A DNA stretch of 64,000 nucleotides, taken from NCBI RefSeq assembly GCF_019972315.1, contig NZ_BLIZ01000001.1, positions 1,314,513 to 1,378,512 on the forward strand, in the 5' to 3' direction. This DNA is from Geobacter sp. AOG1. Its GTDB lineage: Bacteria; Desulfobacterota; Desulfuromonadia; Geobacterales; Geobacteraceae. Position 1 is the stretch's first letter, and every line of letters begins with the position of its first letter. The notes under the pieces are model-generated. The model searched no databases. It was not told the DNA's origin and worked only from the letters and a program-made list of their open reading frames with translations. The position numbers were made by a program, and so were the translations under genes. This document shows, one piece after another, positions 51,566 through 59,857 of this stretch.

Positions 51566-52564
51566 ATGGCGACGGCGAAAGACTTCTTAATCATTGATTG
51601 TGAGGCGCATACCATGCCTCTCGACTTCAGGAAGCATATCAACTACTACCCTGGCACGCGCTATTTTTCCAAACCCGAAGAATCGCCGACGGGGAGATGG
51701 TGGTGCACCAATCCCGTTACGGGCGAGCGGCGTGAAAAGCCGGCCGACTGGACCAAGGAAGGGCTGATTGCCGACATGGACACTGCGGGCATCGACATGG
51801 CCTGCATGCTGCGTGAGTCGTTCCTCGGCCTTTCCTACAACGGCGTTCCCTGCTCCACCAACTACCATGTCATCGAGGCAATGGAGCAGTATCCGAACCG
51901 GATCATCGGCTGCTCCAACGTCGGCCCGCACCTCAACCGCGGCGTCAAGAATGCCATCAAGGAGCTGGAGATCCTCCACACGGAGTACGGTTTCAAGTGC
52001 ACCAAGGTCTATTCGCCGGAAGACGGCGGGCCGATCAACCACAAGGATATGATGCCTTTTTACGAAAGGTGCCAGGAGCTGGGCGTTGTGGTGTTCATCC
52101 ATACCGGCCTCGCCGTCGGAGGGCATTCTGACTATTGCAGACCGATGCAACTTGATGATATATGTTTAGCGTTTCCGGAGCTCAAGATCGTCGCCTACCA
52201 CTTCGGCTGGCCCGAACACGAAACGCTGAACGCCCTTGCCTGGAAGCACAAGAATCTTTATATCGGGATGAGCGGCATGCTCGGACCGCTCTACTACGCG
52301 CCGGTCAAGCTTGCCCACATGGTCGGCAGCATCATGAACATGATGCTCGGCAGCGAAAAAATCGTGTTCGGCACCGACTGGCCGGCCGCTCCCGCCGATC
52401 TGCAGGTCCAGGCGATCCTCAACCTCAAGATTCCGAAGGATCTGCAGGAAGGGTGGGGATATCCTCCCATCACGGACCAGGATCGGGCGAACATGCTGGG
52501 GATAAATCTGGCGAAGCTCCTGAACATCGAAGTGCCTAAAAAATACAAAAAATGGGTGAAGTGA
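51566..52564 (+). CDS. Amidohydrolase-2 family enzyme, decarboxylase-type metal site
   Basis: A 332-residue TIM-barrel metalloenzyme. The first metal motif is DCEAHT, i.e. Glu-x-His, as in gamma-resorcylate decarboxylase, rather than the His-x-His of hydrolases. VVFIHTG supplies the next histidine and VFGTDWP the catalytic aspartate. Non-oxidative decarboxylation of a hydroxybenzoate (for example gallate to pyrogallol, which would feed athLS) is the attractive option; a ring hydrolase or hydratase is the alternative. First gene of the right-hand half of the island, under a class A operator. Confidence 0.72.
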   Translation: MATAKDFLIIDCEAHTMPLDFRKHINYYPGTRYFSKPEESPTGRWWCTNPVTGERREKPADWTKEGLIADMDTAGIDMACMLRESFLGLSYNGVPCSTNYHVIEAMEQYPNRIIGCSNVGPHLNRGVKNAIKELEILHTEYGFKCTKVYSPEDGGPINHKDMMPFYERCQELGVVVFIHTGLAVGGHSDYCRPMQLDDICLAFPELKIVAYHFGWPEHETLNALAWKHKNLYIGMSGMLGPLYYAPVKLAHMVGSIMNMMLGSEKIVFGTDWPAAPADLQVQAILNLKIPKDLQEGWGYPPITDQDRANMLGINLAKLLNIEVPKKYKKWVK

Positions 52565-52636
52565 CATGGTGGTGGGGCGGGGTTGTCCTACGGGCAACCC
52601 CGCCCCACCGCGGTCCACTTCAAAGGATTGGTGACT

Positions 52637-53278
52637 ATGGGCGAGAGAAATCTGAATAATGTTGTCTACCAGAAGATTAAACAGATGATGCTCGATTACG
52701 AAATTACTCCGGGGCAGCGCCTGACGTTTGCGGATCTGGCGGAAAAGCTCGGGGTGAGTCGCACCCCGGTCAACAACGCCCTGAGCCTCCTCAACAAGGA
52801 GGGGTTTCTGGATTTTACCCCCAACCAGGGGTATACGGTCCACCAGATTACCAAGGAAGAGGCGGACCAGTTGTACGAACTGAGGACGATACTGGAACTC
52901 GGCGCCATCGAAAAGACCATCCAGAATCTGACCCCGGCGAAATTCAAAGAGCTGGAGAAGCGGGAGCGCCTGTTCAAGCAGTCGGTGGATGAAAAGCAGA
53001 GCAGGGGCAGATTCAGCCTTGACGAGGAGTTCCATGCCTACATCGTCGAGATGTCGGGGAACTATTATCTGGCCGAGTATTTCCGCGAGGTGTACCAGCG
53101 GATATTCCTCCGGCACCGGATCCGCCCCCTGAAGGGGGAGCGGGTGGTGCAGGTTCCCGCCGAGCACCACGAACTGGTGGAGGCGATCGGCCAGCGTGAC
53201 GTGGAAAGGGCGAAGCGGATCGTGGCGGAGCACATTGAGAGCGGCAAGCAGTACATCTATTCGTTCATCTTCGATTGA
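52637..53278 (+). CDS. GntR-family regulator, FadR/FCD type
   Basis: A 213-residue regulator: winged helix at residues 8-65 (YEITPGQRLTFADLAEKLGVSRTPVNNALSLLNKEGFL) and an all-helical FCD ligand domain with the usual metal histidines (DEEFHAYI, AEHHELVEAI, VAEHIESG). FCD domains bind carboxylic acids. It is the second candidate regulator for the island's operators. AAAGGA precedes the start. It lies 72 bp after the amidohydrolase and 14 bp before MmgE/PrpD. Confidence 0.9.
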   Translation: MGERNLNNVVYQKIKQMMLDYEITPGQRLTFADLAEKLGVSRTPVNNALSLLNKEGFLDFTPNQGYTVHQITKEEADQLYELRTILELGAIEKTIQNLTPAKFKELEKRERLFKQSVDEKQSRGRFSLDEEFHAYIVEMSGNYYLAEYFREVYQRIFLRHRIRPLKGERVVQVPAEHHELVEAIGQRDVERAKRIVAEHIESGKQYIYSFIFD

Positions 53279-53292
53279 TCGGAGCTTGATCC

Positions 53293-54639
53293 ATGTCGAC
53301 TTCCGGCGAACATAACCTGGCACTCTCCCTCGCGCAGCGTGTCATCGAGATTCGCACCGCCACCCTGAGCGATGATGCGGTCCGCAAGGTCCGGCAGCAC
53401 CTCCTCGACGGGATGGCATCGGCATTCATCGGCTGTCGGAGCGCGGTCTTCGCTGACATCGCGGCCGGCATCCTCCCCAAGTGGGGTGGGGTTCTTCCCC
53501 GGGGAGAGGACAGCGCCATGGCCTGGGCCTTTGCCATCAACGGCTCCGTGTCCGAGGACGGCTCCCGGGAGGGGGCCTGCCATCCGGCGGCTGTTGTGGT
53601 GCCGGTCATTCTCGCCTTTGGCGAGGGGAAATCACCGGAAACCATCGACCGGGCCATGGTCGCGGGATACGACGTCATGATCCGCCTGGCCCGGGCGGGT
53701 AATCCGCATTTTGCGCGCAAGGGGTTCCATGGCACGGCGGTCACGGCCCCCTTCGGTGCCGCGGCAACGCTGGCGCAACTGCGGGGTTATGATCTGGCGA
53801 CCACCAGCCAAGCCCTCTGTCTTGCCGCCCTGGGTGGTTCGGGCCTGATGGCGGCATTCAAGAACGGCAGCACCCAGCCGCTGCAGGTCGGCTGGGGCGT
53901 GCGAAACGGCGTTGACGCCGCCCTGCTCGCGGAAAAAGGGCATGGGGGGTACGGGAATGTCCTGGAAGAGGGATTCTTCCCGGCATACCTGGAAAAGGGT
54001 CTGCACGAATCGGTCATGGCGCCGCTCGAGAAAGAGTATGCCATCGAAGGGTGTTATCTGAAGCCGTATCCGGGATGTCGCCATATGCATGCCTCCCTGG
54101 AGGCGTTCAGTACCATCGTCGAACGGCACGGGGTCGGGCATGGGGAGATCACGGCCGTCCGGGTGGGGACCTACCGGATTGCCCTGGAGACCGGCATCAA
54201 GAACGTGAAGAAACGTGGCGACGCCTATTTCAACATCCCCTATGCCATCGCCGCCCGGGCCGTTCTCGGAGCTGCCACCTACGATTCCTTTGACGAGAAA
54301 CACTTTGCCGATCCCGATATCGTGCGGATGACCCGCCTCGTCACCGAGTGTGTCGATCCCGACATCGAATCCCGTTATCCCGGGCAGCGCGGGTCCCGCG
54401 TGGAGGTCGAACTGGCCGACGGCAGAACCTTCTCCCACAGCGTCAGCTATCCGCTGGGTGAGCCGGAAGCCCCCCTCTCCCTGGCGGTTACCCGGGATAA
54501 ATTCGTCAGCTGCACGGACGGGTACCTGTCCGATGGCGAGCGTGCCGATATCCTTCGCCGCATGGAAGGGCGTTCGGGCGAACCTGCGGGACCCGATATT
54601 TGCGAAGTGCTGTCGAGGCGCCTTTTTTGTAACCGCTAG
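53293..54639 (+). CDS. MmgE/PrpD-family protein
   Basis: A 448-residue protein of the family that includes 2-methylcitrate dehydratase, cis-aconitate decarboxylase and iminodisuccinate epimerase. Characteristic stretches are HLLDGMASAFIGCRSAVF, SEDGSREGACHPAAVVVPV, FHGTAVTAPFGAAATLAQL and LKPYPGCRHMHASLEA. The activity is likely hydration, dehydration or decarboxylation of a tricarboxylic-like acid; the substrate is unknown. It directly follows gntR in the amidohydrolase unit. Confidence 0.85.
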   Translation: MSTSGEHNLALSLAQRVIEIRTATLSDDAVRKVRQHLLDGMASAFIGCRSAVFADIAAGILPKWGGVLPRGEDSAMAWAFAINGSVSEDGSREGACHPAAVVVPVILAFGEGKSPETIDRAMVAGYDVMIRLARAGNPHFARKGFHGTAVTAPFGAAATLAQLRGYDLATTSQALCLAALGGSGLMAAFKNGSTQPLQVGWGVRNGVDAALLAEKGHGGYGNVLEEGFFPAYLEKGLHESVMAPLEKEYAIEGCYLKPYPGCRHMHASLEAFSTIVERHGVGHGEITAVRVGTYRIALETGIKNVKKRGDAYFNIPYAIAARAVLGAATYDSFDEKHFADPDIVRMTRLVTECVDPDIESRYPGQRGSRVEVELADGRTFSHSVSYPLGEPEAPLSLAVTRDKFVSCTDGYLSDGERADILRRMEGRSGEPAGPDICEVLSRRLFCNR

Positions 54640-54641
54640 CA

Positions 54642-54663
54642 TTACATGTAAAAATACATACAA
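54642..54663. promoter_or_regulatory. Class A operator before the mutase gene (copy A6)
   Basis: Half-sites TTACATGTAA (54642-54651) and ATACATACAA (54654-54663). It begins 2 bp after the MmgE/PrpD stop and lies 27 bp before the mutase start, so it marks a new or internally controlled unit. No clear promoter boxes were seen. Confidence 0.62.
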
Positions 54664-54689
54664 AAGAACATGGCAGACCGGAGATCCCT

Positions 54690-56348
54690 ATGAAAAGCGA
54701 TGAATGGAAGAAGTCTCTTGAGGCGGATTACGCAAAGCGTGGGCGCAGGAAGCCGGTGTATTACTCCGAGTCCAAGATCGAACTGAATGACGTCTATGAT
54801 CAGGACGATCTCAAGGCGGCCGGCTTCGAGGCTGAAAGGGACATCTCTTTGCCGGGCCAGTATCCGTATACCCGGGGGATATATCCCTCCATGTACCGTG
54901 CCGATTTCTGGGCGATGGGGCAATACGCCGGATTCGGAAACCCGGAAGCTACCAACCTGAGGTACAAGTACCTGATGTCCAAGGGGCAGACCGCCCTGGC
55001 CGTTGCGCTGGATCTTCCGACTCAGCTGGGGGTCGAGTCCGACGATGAACTGGCGGACGGGGAAGTGGGGAAAGCGGGAGTGGCGATCAACAGCCTCAAG
55101 GATATGGAGGCACTGTTCGACGGCATCCCCCTGAATACCACGCGCCAGATCTTCACCACCGCCAATGCCATCGGCCCGATCATGCTGGCCCTCTTCCTTG
55201 CGACGGGGGACAAGCAGGAGGTCGATCCGTCCGAGTATGTCGTGGTACTGCAGAACGATATCCTCAAGGAGTACGTGGCCCGCGGGGCCTATGTCTTCCC
55301 GCCGACCCCCTCCCTGAAATTCGCCGTCGATGCCATCGAGTACTGCACGAAGCACCATCCCAAGTTCAAGCCGATCTGCATCTGCGGTTCCCACATGCGC
55401 CAGGGGGGTGCCACCGCCGCCCAGGAGATCGCGTTCACCCTTGCCAACGCCCAGGCCTATATCGATGAGGCGTTGAGCCGCGGCCTGCATATCGATGATT
55501 TCGCACCGCTTCTGGAGTGCCAGCTATCGGTCCCCATGAACCTGTTCGAGGAGATCTGCAAGTACCGGGCGTTCCGGCGGATGTGGGCGCGCATGATGAA
55601 AGAGCGCTACCATGCGCAAAAAGAAGAGAGCATGAAATGCGTGATCCGCGTCTACACCACCGGCTATACAATGACGGCCCAGCAGCCGATGAACAACATC
55701 GTGCGGGTGACCATGGAATGTCTGGCAGCCATTCTCGGCGGGGTACAGAGCCTCTCCGCCAATGCCATGGACGAGGTCATCTCCATACCGACCGAAAAGG
55801 CCGCCAAGGTAGCACTCATGACGCAGCACATCCTTGCCAACGAGACCGGCATCGCCGACGTGGCGGACCCGCTGGGAGGGTCCTATTACATCGAGTCCCT
55901 GACCAATGAGCTGGAGAAGAATGCGCTGGCCATCATGGAAGAGATCGCCGCCAAGGGGGGCGCCCAGAAAGCCATCGAGGAGGGGACGTACCAGTCCCAC
56001 TGCCGGAAGTCCGCCAGCGAATACCAGCAGCAGATAGAAAGCGGGGAGCGGGTCATCGTCGGGCTGAACAAATTCCAGGATGCCGATGACGTGGTCGACG
56101 CCGAGAGCTTCAAGTCCGAAGAGGGGATTCAGGAGCGGATCATCGCCAAGATGCAGCAGGTCAAGGCGGACCGGGACAACGGTGAGGTCGCCCGTTGCCT
56201 GAAGAAGCTGGAAGAGGATGTGCGGGCCGGCAAAAATACTGTCCCGGCCCTGATCGACTGCGTCAAGGCCTACGCCACCATCGGGGAGATGTGCAAGGTC
56301 CTCGGTGGAGTATGGGGATATTACAAGGAGGGGTCATCATGGATGTAG
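54690..56348 (+). CDS. Acyl-CoA-mutase-like large subunit, atypical active site
   Basis: A 552-residue homologue of the catalytic subunit of B12-dependent methylmalonyl-CoA-type mutases (YPYTRGIYPSMY, LQNDILKEYVAR, SLSANAMDEVISIPTEKAAKVAL). By alignment to the Propionibacterium enzyme, Tyr79, Gln188, Arg198 and His235 keep the positions of Tyr89, Gln197, Arg207 and His244. The usually invariant RxWTxRQ segment is DFWAMGQ, so the equivalents of Arg82, Thr85 and Arg87 are Asp, Ala and Gly. Arg198 suggests a carboxylated substrate, but the CoA contacts look different. The B12 domain is on the next gene, overlapping by 10 bp. Confidence 0.82.
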   Translation: MKSDEWKKSLEADYAKRGRRKPVYYSESKIELNDVYDQDDLKAAGFEAERDISLPGQYPYTRGIYPSMYRADFWAMGQYAGFGNPEATNLRYKYLMSKGQTALAVALDLPTQLGVESDDELADGEVGKAGVAINSLKDMEALFDGIPLNTTRQIFTTANAIGPIMLALFLATGDKQEVDPSEYVVVLQNDILKEYVARGAYVFPPTPSLKFAVDAIEYCTKHHPKFKPICICGSHMRQGGATAAQEIAFTLANAQAYIDEALSRGLHIDDFAPLLECQLSVPMNLFEEICKYRAFRRMWARMMKERYHAQKEESMKCVIRVYTTGYTMTAQQPMNNIVRVTMECLAAILGGVQSLSANAMDEVISIPTEKAAKVALMTQHILANETGIADVADPLGGSYYIESLTNELEKNALAIMEEIAAKGGAQKAIEEGTYQSHCRKSASEYQQQIESGERVIVGLNKFQDADDVVDAESFKSEEGIQERIIAKMQQVKADRDNGEVARCLKKLEEDVRAGKNTVPALIDCVKAYATIGEMCKVLGGVWGYYKEGSSWM

Positions 56349-57148
56349 CGAAACCAACCCGCAGACCGCGGGCGTTGATAGGGAAGATCGGCCTGGACGG
56401 CCACAATCGCGGCGCCTACGTCGTAGCCCACGGCCTCAGTCTCCAGGGGGTCGAGGTTATCTACACCGGCCTGCGTCAGACCGCCTCGACGGTGGCGAAG
56501 GCTGCCGTACAGGAAGACGTGGACGTGATCGGCATCTCCTCCATGGTCGGGGCCCATCTTGCCATCGTCAAGAAGCTGAGAGCCGAGCTGGAAAAGCTGG
56601 ATGCCCTCGATATCCCCATAACCATCGGCGGGATCATCCCGCGGGACGATTACGATCAGCTGTACGCCATGGGGGTCCAGAAGATATATCCCACCGGCAC
56701 GGAGGTGAAGGAGATCGCCGAATACGTTTTTTCACTGGTAACGGAGAAGGAGTGGAAGTGCGCCGTGCCGGGAACCCTGAAGGGAAAGACCCTTCAGCAG
56801 ATGTACCTGGTCGGCACGGAATGTTCCGGCTGCAACCGCACCTATTTCCCGAAGCGTCGCAATTGTCCTCACTGCCTGGACGATGCCCATGTGAAGGAGG
56901 TCGAGCTGAGCCGGACCGGGAAGCTGCAGAGTTTTGTCGTCACCAAGGCGGCTCCCCCCGGCTATTCCGTCCCCCACGCCCAGGGATACGTGACCCTCGG
57001 CGACAACGGGCCGACGCTCTTCACGCTCCTCACGGAGTATGACGAGAGCCAATTGCAGACAGGTTGTACCATGGGTTTGACGTGCGTCGAAACCCGTCGG
57101 GATGAGAACAACGAGCCGATCATCGGTTACCGGTTCAAGCCGGTTTAA
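56339..57148 (+). CDS. B12-binding mutase subunit fused to DUF35 zinc-ribbon/OB domain
   Basis: A 269-residue two-domain protein. Residues 10-140 are the cobalamin-binding small subunit with the lower-ligand motif GLDGHNRGAYVV, then ISSMVG and IGGIIP. Residues 150-269 are a DUF35 module: zinc ribbon CSGCNRTYFPKRRNCPHC and an OB fold. DUF35 proteins normally bind SCP-x thiolases, as BbsA does with BbsB in benzylsuccinate oxidation. The fusion therefore ties the mutase to the thiolase encoded 17 bp downstream. I am not aware of this combination as a described architecture. Confidence 0.88.
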   Translation: MDVAKPTRRPRALIGKIGLDGHNRGAYVVAHGLSLQGVEVIYTGLRQTASTVAKAAVQEDVDVIGISSMVGAHLAIVKKLRAELEKLDALDIPITIGGIIPRDDYDQLYAMGVQKIYPTGTEVKEIAEYVFSLVTEKEWKCAVPGTLKGKTLQQMYLVGTECSGCNRTYFPKRRNCPHCLDDAHVKEVELSRTGKLQSFVVTKAAPPGYSVPHAQGYVTLGDNGPTLFTLLTEYDESQLQTGCTMGLTCVETRRDENNEPIIGYRFKPV

Positions 57149-57165
57149 CGGGAGGAGAATCCGTC

Positions 57166-58329
57166 GTGAGAGATACATACGTACTCGGTGTGGGAATGAG
57201 CAATTTCGGCAAGCACCTGGACAAAAGTCTGAAGGATCTTGCCTATGACCCGATATGGGACGCGATCCGCGACTCCAAAATCGATCCCCACGACATCGAC
57301 ATCGCCTTTGTCGGCAATGCCTATGGCGGCGTCCTGCAGGGGCAGGAGTCGGTGCGGGGGCAGGTGATCATGCGCGAAGCGGGGATCACCGGCATTCCGA
57401 TCATCAACGTGGAAAACGCCTGCGCGTCGGGGTCTACGGCATTTTACCTCGCCCACCGCGCCGTTGCCGCGGGGCAGGCCGAACTGGCCCTGGCCGTTGG
57501 AGTGGAAAAGCTTTTCTGCGGCGACACTCCCACGAGCCTCAAGGCGCTCTCGACCTCCACGGACGTGGGGATAGAGGGGCAGATGGGGATGCTCTTCGCC
57601 GGGATCTACGCCATGCGCTTCCGGAGCTACATGGCTAAATACGGCGTCACCCGGGAGCAACTGGCGAAGGTCGCGGCAAAGAACCACTTCCATGGTTCGC
57701 TGAACCCCCATTCCCAGTACCGCAAACCCTATTCCGTGGAAGAGATCCTGGAATCACGGACGATTGCCGACCCGATCACCCTGCTCATGACCTGCCCGCT
57801 GGGGGATGGCGCCGCGGCCCTGCTCGTCGGAACGAAAGAGATGGCGGAGCGGATGGGGAAACGGCCCATCAAGGTGGGGTCGAGCATGCTCGGGAGCTTC
57901 GACATCAGCGGTCGCGAAGAGCTGTCCATCGCGGCACGTACCTCGCGGAAGGCCTATGCCGAAGCAGGGGTAACCGCCAAGGATATCCAGGTCGCGGAGA
58001 TCCATGACGCCGTCGCACCTATCGAGCTCTATCTCTACGAGGAGCTCGGTTTCTGCGAGCCGGGTGGCAGTGGCCGCATGATCGACGACGGGGCGACCCG
58101 CTATGACGGGAAACTGCCGGTCAATACCTCAGGTGGCCTGACGGCCAAGGGGCATCCCGCGGGGGCGACGGGGATTGCCCAGCTTGCCGAAGTCACCTGG
58201 CAGATGCGGGGCGAGGCGGGAGGTCGCCAGATTTCACCCCCGCCGAACGTCGGCATGACGGAAAACGGTGGCGGCAACATGGCGGGAGAGACCGCCGTGG
58301 TCGCGGTCAATATTCTTAAAGGGGAGTAA
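57166..58329 (+). CDS. SCP-x-type thiolase
   Basis: A 387-residue thiolase. The acyl-accepting cysteine lies in VENACASGSTAFYLA, the His pair in EIHDAVAPIELYLYEE and NTSGGLTAKGHPAGATG, and the end GMTENGGGN matches the nondecarboxylating SCP-x group. It would cleave a 3-oxoacyl-CoA with CoA, probably in a complex with the DUF35 domain of the preceding protein. It starts with GTG, with GGGAGGAG 8 bp upstream. Confidence 0.9.
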   Translation: MRDTYVLGVGMSNFGKHLDKSLKDLAYDPIWDAIRDSKIDPHDIDIAFVGNAYGGVLQGQESVRGQVIMREAGITGIPIINVENACASGSTAFYLAHRAVAAGQAELALAVGVEKLFCGDTPTSLKALSTSTDVGIEGQMGMLFAGIYAMRFRSYMAKYGVTREQLAKVAAKNHFHGSLNPHSQYRKPYSVEEILESRTIADPITLLMTCPLGDGAAALLVGTKEMAERMGKRPIKVGSSMLGSFDISGREELSIAARTSRKAYAEAGVTAKDIQVAEIHDAVAPIELYLYEELGFCEPGGSGRMIDDGATRYDGKLPVNTSGGLTAKGHPAGATGIAQLAEVTWQMRGEAGGRQISPPPNVGMTENGGGNMAGETAVVAVNILKGE

Positions 58330-58396
58330 CCCCTTACTATTCGCACAACGCAAGAATCACCGGGAAAAAAGCACTACACACATTGAGGAGACAGAT

Positions 58397-59641
58397 ATGG
58401 GAAATCAGATCAAGAAACCATTGGAAGGCATTAGAATTGTAGACCTGACGGCCTGGCTCTCCGGGCCGTACACCACGGAAATCATGGCGCACCTCGGCGC
58501 GGAGGTGATCAAGATCGAAAAGCACGACGGCGGCGACGCCGTCCGCAGCAACGGTCCCTACTTCGGACCCAACGGCATCACCCTCAAGCGCACCGACCCG
58601 CGCGACATCTCCCTCTGCATCCTCAAGCGCTCCCGGGGCAAGAAGAGCGTCTCCCTCAACCTCAAGTCGGAGGAGGGGAAGGATATCCTGCGCAAGCTGA
58701 TCGCCACCGCCGACGTGGTGGCGGAGAACTTCCTGCCGGGGACCATGGAGAAGCTCGGCTTCGGGTATGAGGATCTGAAGAAGATCAAGTCCGACATCAT
58801 CCTCGGGTCCTGCTCCGGTTTCGGCCAGGACGGCCCCTACAAGAATCTGGCCGCCTTCGATCCGGTCGTCGAGGCGATGAGCGGGGTCATGGAGGTTACC
58901 GGTTATGCGGAGAACGCTCCGGTGCGCCTCGGGGTCGCCGGCGGAGATTTGATCTCGGCCCTCTATCTCGCCATCGGCCTGCAGGCTGCGCTGCGCTTTC
59001 GCGACCAGACCGGCAAGGGGCAGCACGTCGATGTCTCCATGCTCGACTCCCTCTTCTCCTTCCTCATGGAAGAGAGCCTCGACGTCTTCCTCGACAACAA
59101 CATCCCGATCCGCACCGGCAACCGGCGCCTGCGTCTCACCCCCTTCAACTCCTACCAGTGCAAGGACGGCTATGCCGTGATCTGCAGCGCGGCCGACAGC
59201 CACTGGGTCGGCCTCTGCAAGGCGATGGGGCGCGAAGAGCTGATCAAGGACCCGCGCTGCGAGAAGCTCGACTACCGGCAGCAGCACGCCGACTTCGTCG
59301 ACGAGACGGTGGAGGCCTGGACCAAGACCCTGACCAAGAAGGAGGTCGTTGCCAAGGTCCGCGCCGCCGGGGTCGCCTCCGGCGAAGTGGCGACCATCCC
59401 CGAGGTCCTGGACGATCCGCAGCTCAAGCATCGCGGCATGATCACCGATCTCTATCATCCGGAGTTCGGCAAGGTAACGGGTGCGGTCGGCCACGATTTC
59501 CCCTTCCGCTTCACCGAGGCCGAAATCGGTTTCGAACTGCCGGGGGGGTACCTGGGAGCGCAGAACGAGGAGGTGTTGTGCGGCATCCTCGGTTACTCCA
59601 AGGACGACCTGGTCAAATTCAAGGCAGACGGTATCATCTGA
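58397..59641 (+). CDS. Class III CoA-transferase (CaiB/BaiF family)
   Basis: A 414-residue enzyme that moves CoA between carboxylic acids. N-terminal GIRIVDLTAWLSGPYTTEIMAHLGAEVIKIEK, LNLKSEEGKDILRKLIATADVVAENF and GFGQDGPYKNLAAFDPVVEAMSGVM are family signatures; Asp155 in AFDPVV occupies the place of the catalytic aspartate. In anaerobic aromatic pathways such enzymes activate acids (BbsEF with succinyl-CoA). Here it probably activates the mutase or thiolase substrate. GAGGAG precedes ATG 58397. Confidence 0.88.
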   Translation: MGNQIKKPLEGIRIVDLTAWLSGPYTTEIMAHLGAEVIKIEKHDGGDAVRSNGPYFGPNGITLKRTDPRDISLCILKRSRGKKSVSLNLKSEEGKDILRKLIATADVVAENFLPGTMEKLGFGYEDLKKIKSDIILGSCSGFGQDGPYKNLAAFDPVVEAMSGVMEVTGYAENAPVRLGVAGGDLISALYLAIGLQAALRFRDQTGKGQHVDVSMLDSLFSFLMEESLDVFLDNNIPIRTGNRRLRLTPFNSYQCKDGYAVICSAADSHWVGLCKAMGREELIKDPRCEKLDYRQQHADFVDETVEAWTKTLTKKEVVAKVRAAGVASGEVATIPEVLDDPQLKHRGMITDLYHPEFGKVTGAVGHDFPFRFTEAEIGFELPGGYLGAQNEEVLCGILGYSKDDLVKFKADGII

Positions 59642-59677
59642 TGATGTAGAACGCAGGTTTAGTAATATGCCTGTGGC

Positions 59678-59728
59678 ACCACGCGACCCCGCGCGGGGAT
59701 GTATCAGGGATGAACTCCCCCGCGTGGT
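59678..59728. repeat. Compound inverted repeat after CoA-transferase gene
   Basis: Outer arms ACCACGCG (59678-59685) and CGCGTGGT (59721-59728) enclose a CCCCGCGCGGGG palindrome (59687-59698). It could end the mutase-thiolase-transferase message, although no T-run follows. Confidence 0.5.
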
Positions 59729-59801
59729 TGTGCAGCAGCCATGGGCGATTGAGCAGTCAGCAGCGATTTTCGACACCCAAATTCGGCACTATAAAAAACT
59801 G

Positions 59802-59836
59802 TTGCATTGTTAGTACAATAGTTGTATAGTGCAACT
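59802..59836 (+). promoter_or_regulatory. Promoter with class B operator (copy B3)
   Basis: TTGCAT (59802-59807), 17 bp, TATAGT (59825-59830). The dyad AGTTGTATAGTGCAACT (59820-59836) covers the -10, as at the U32 operon. A further palindrome ATTGT-TAGT-ACAAT (59806-59819) fills the spacer. Confidence 0.7.
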
Positions 59837-59857
59837 ATCCCGATGCGGAGGACCCCT

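Noticed and set aside
54690-56348. Plain methylmalonyl-CoA mutase
   Set aside because: The RxWTxRQ segment conserved in that enzyme is replaced by DFWAMGQ, and the B12 subunit carries DUF35, so the standard name would mislead.
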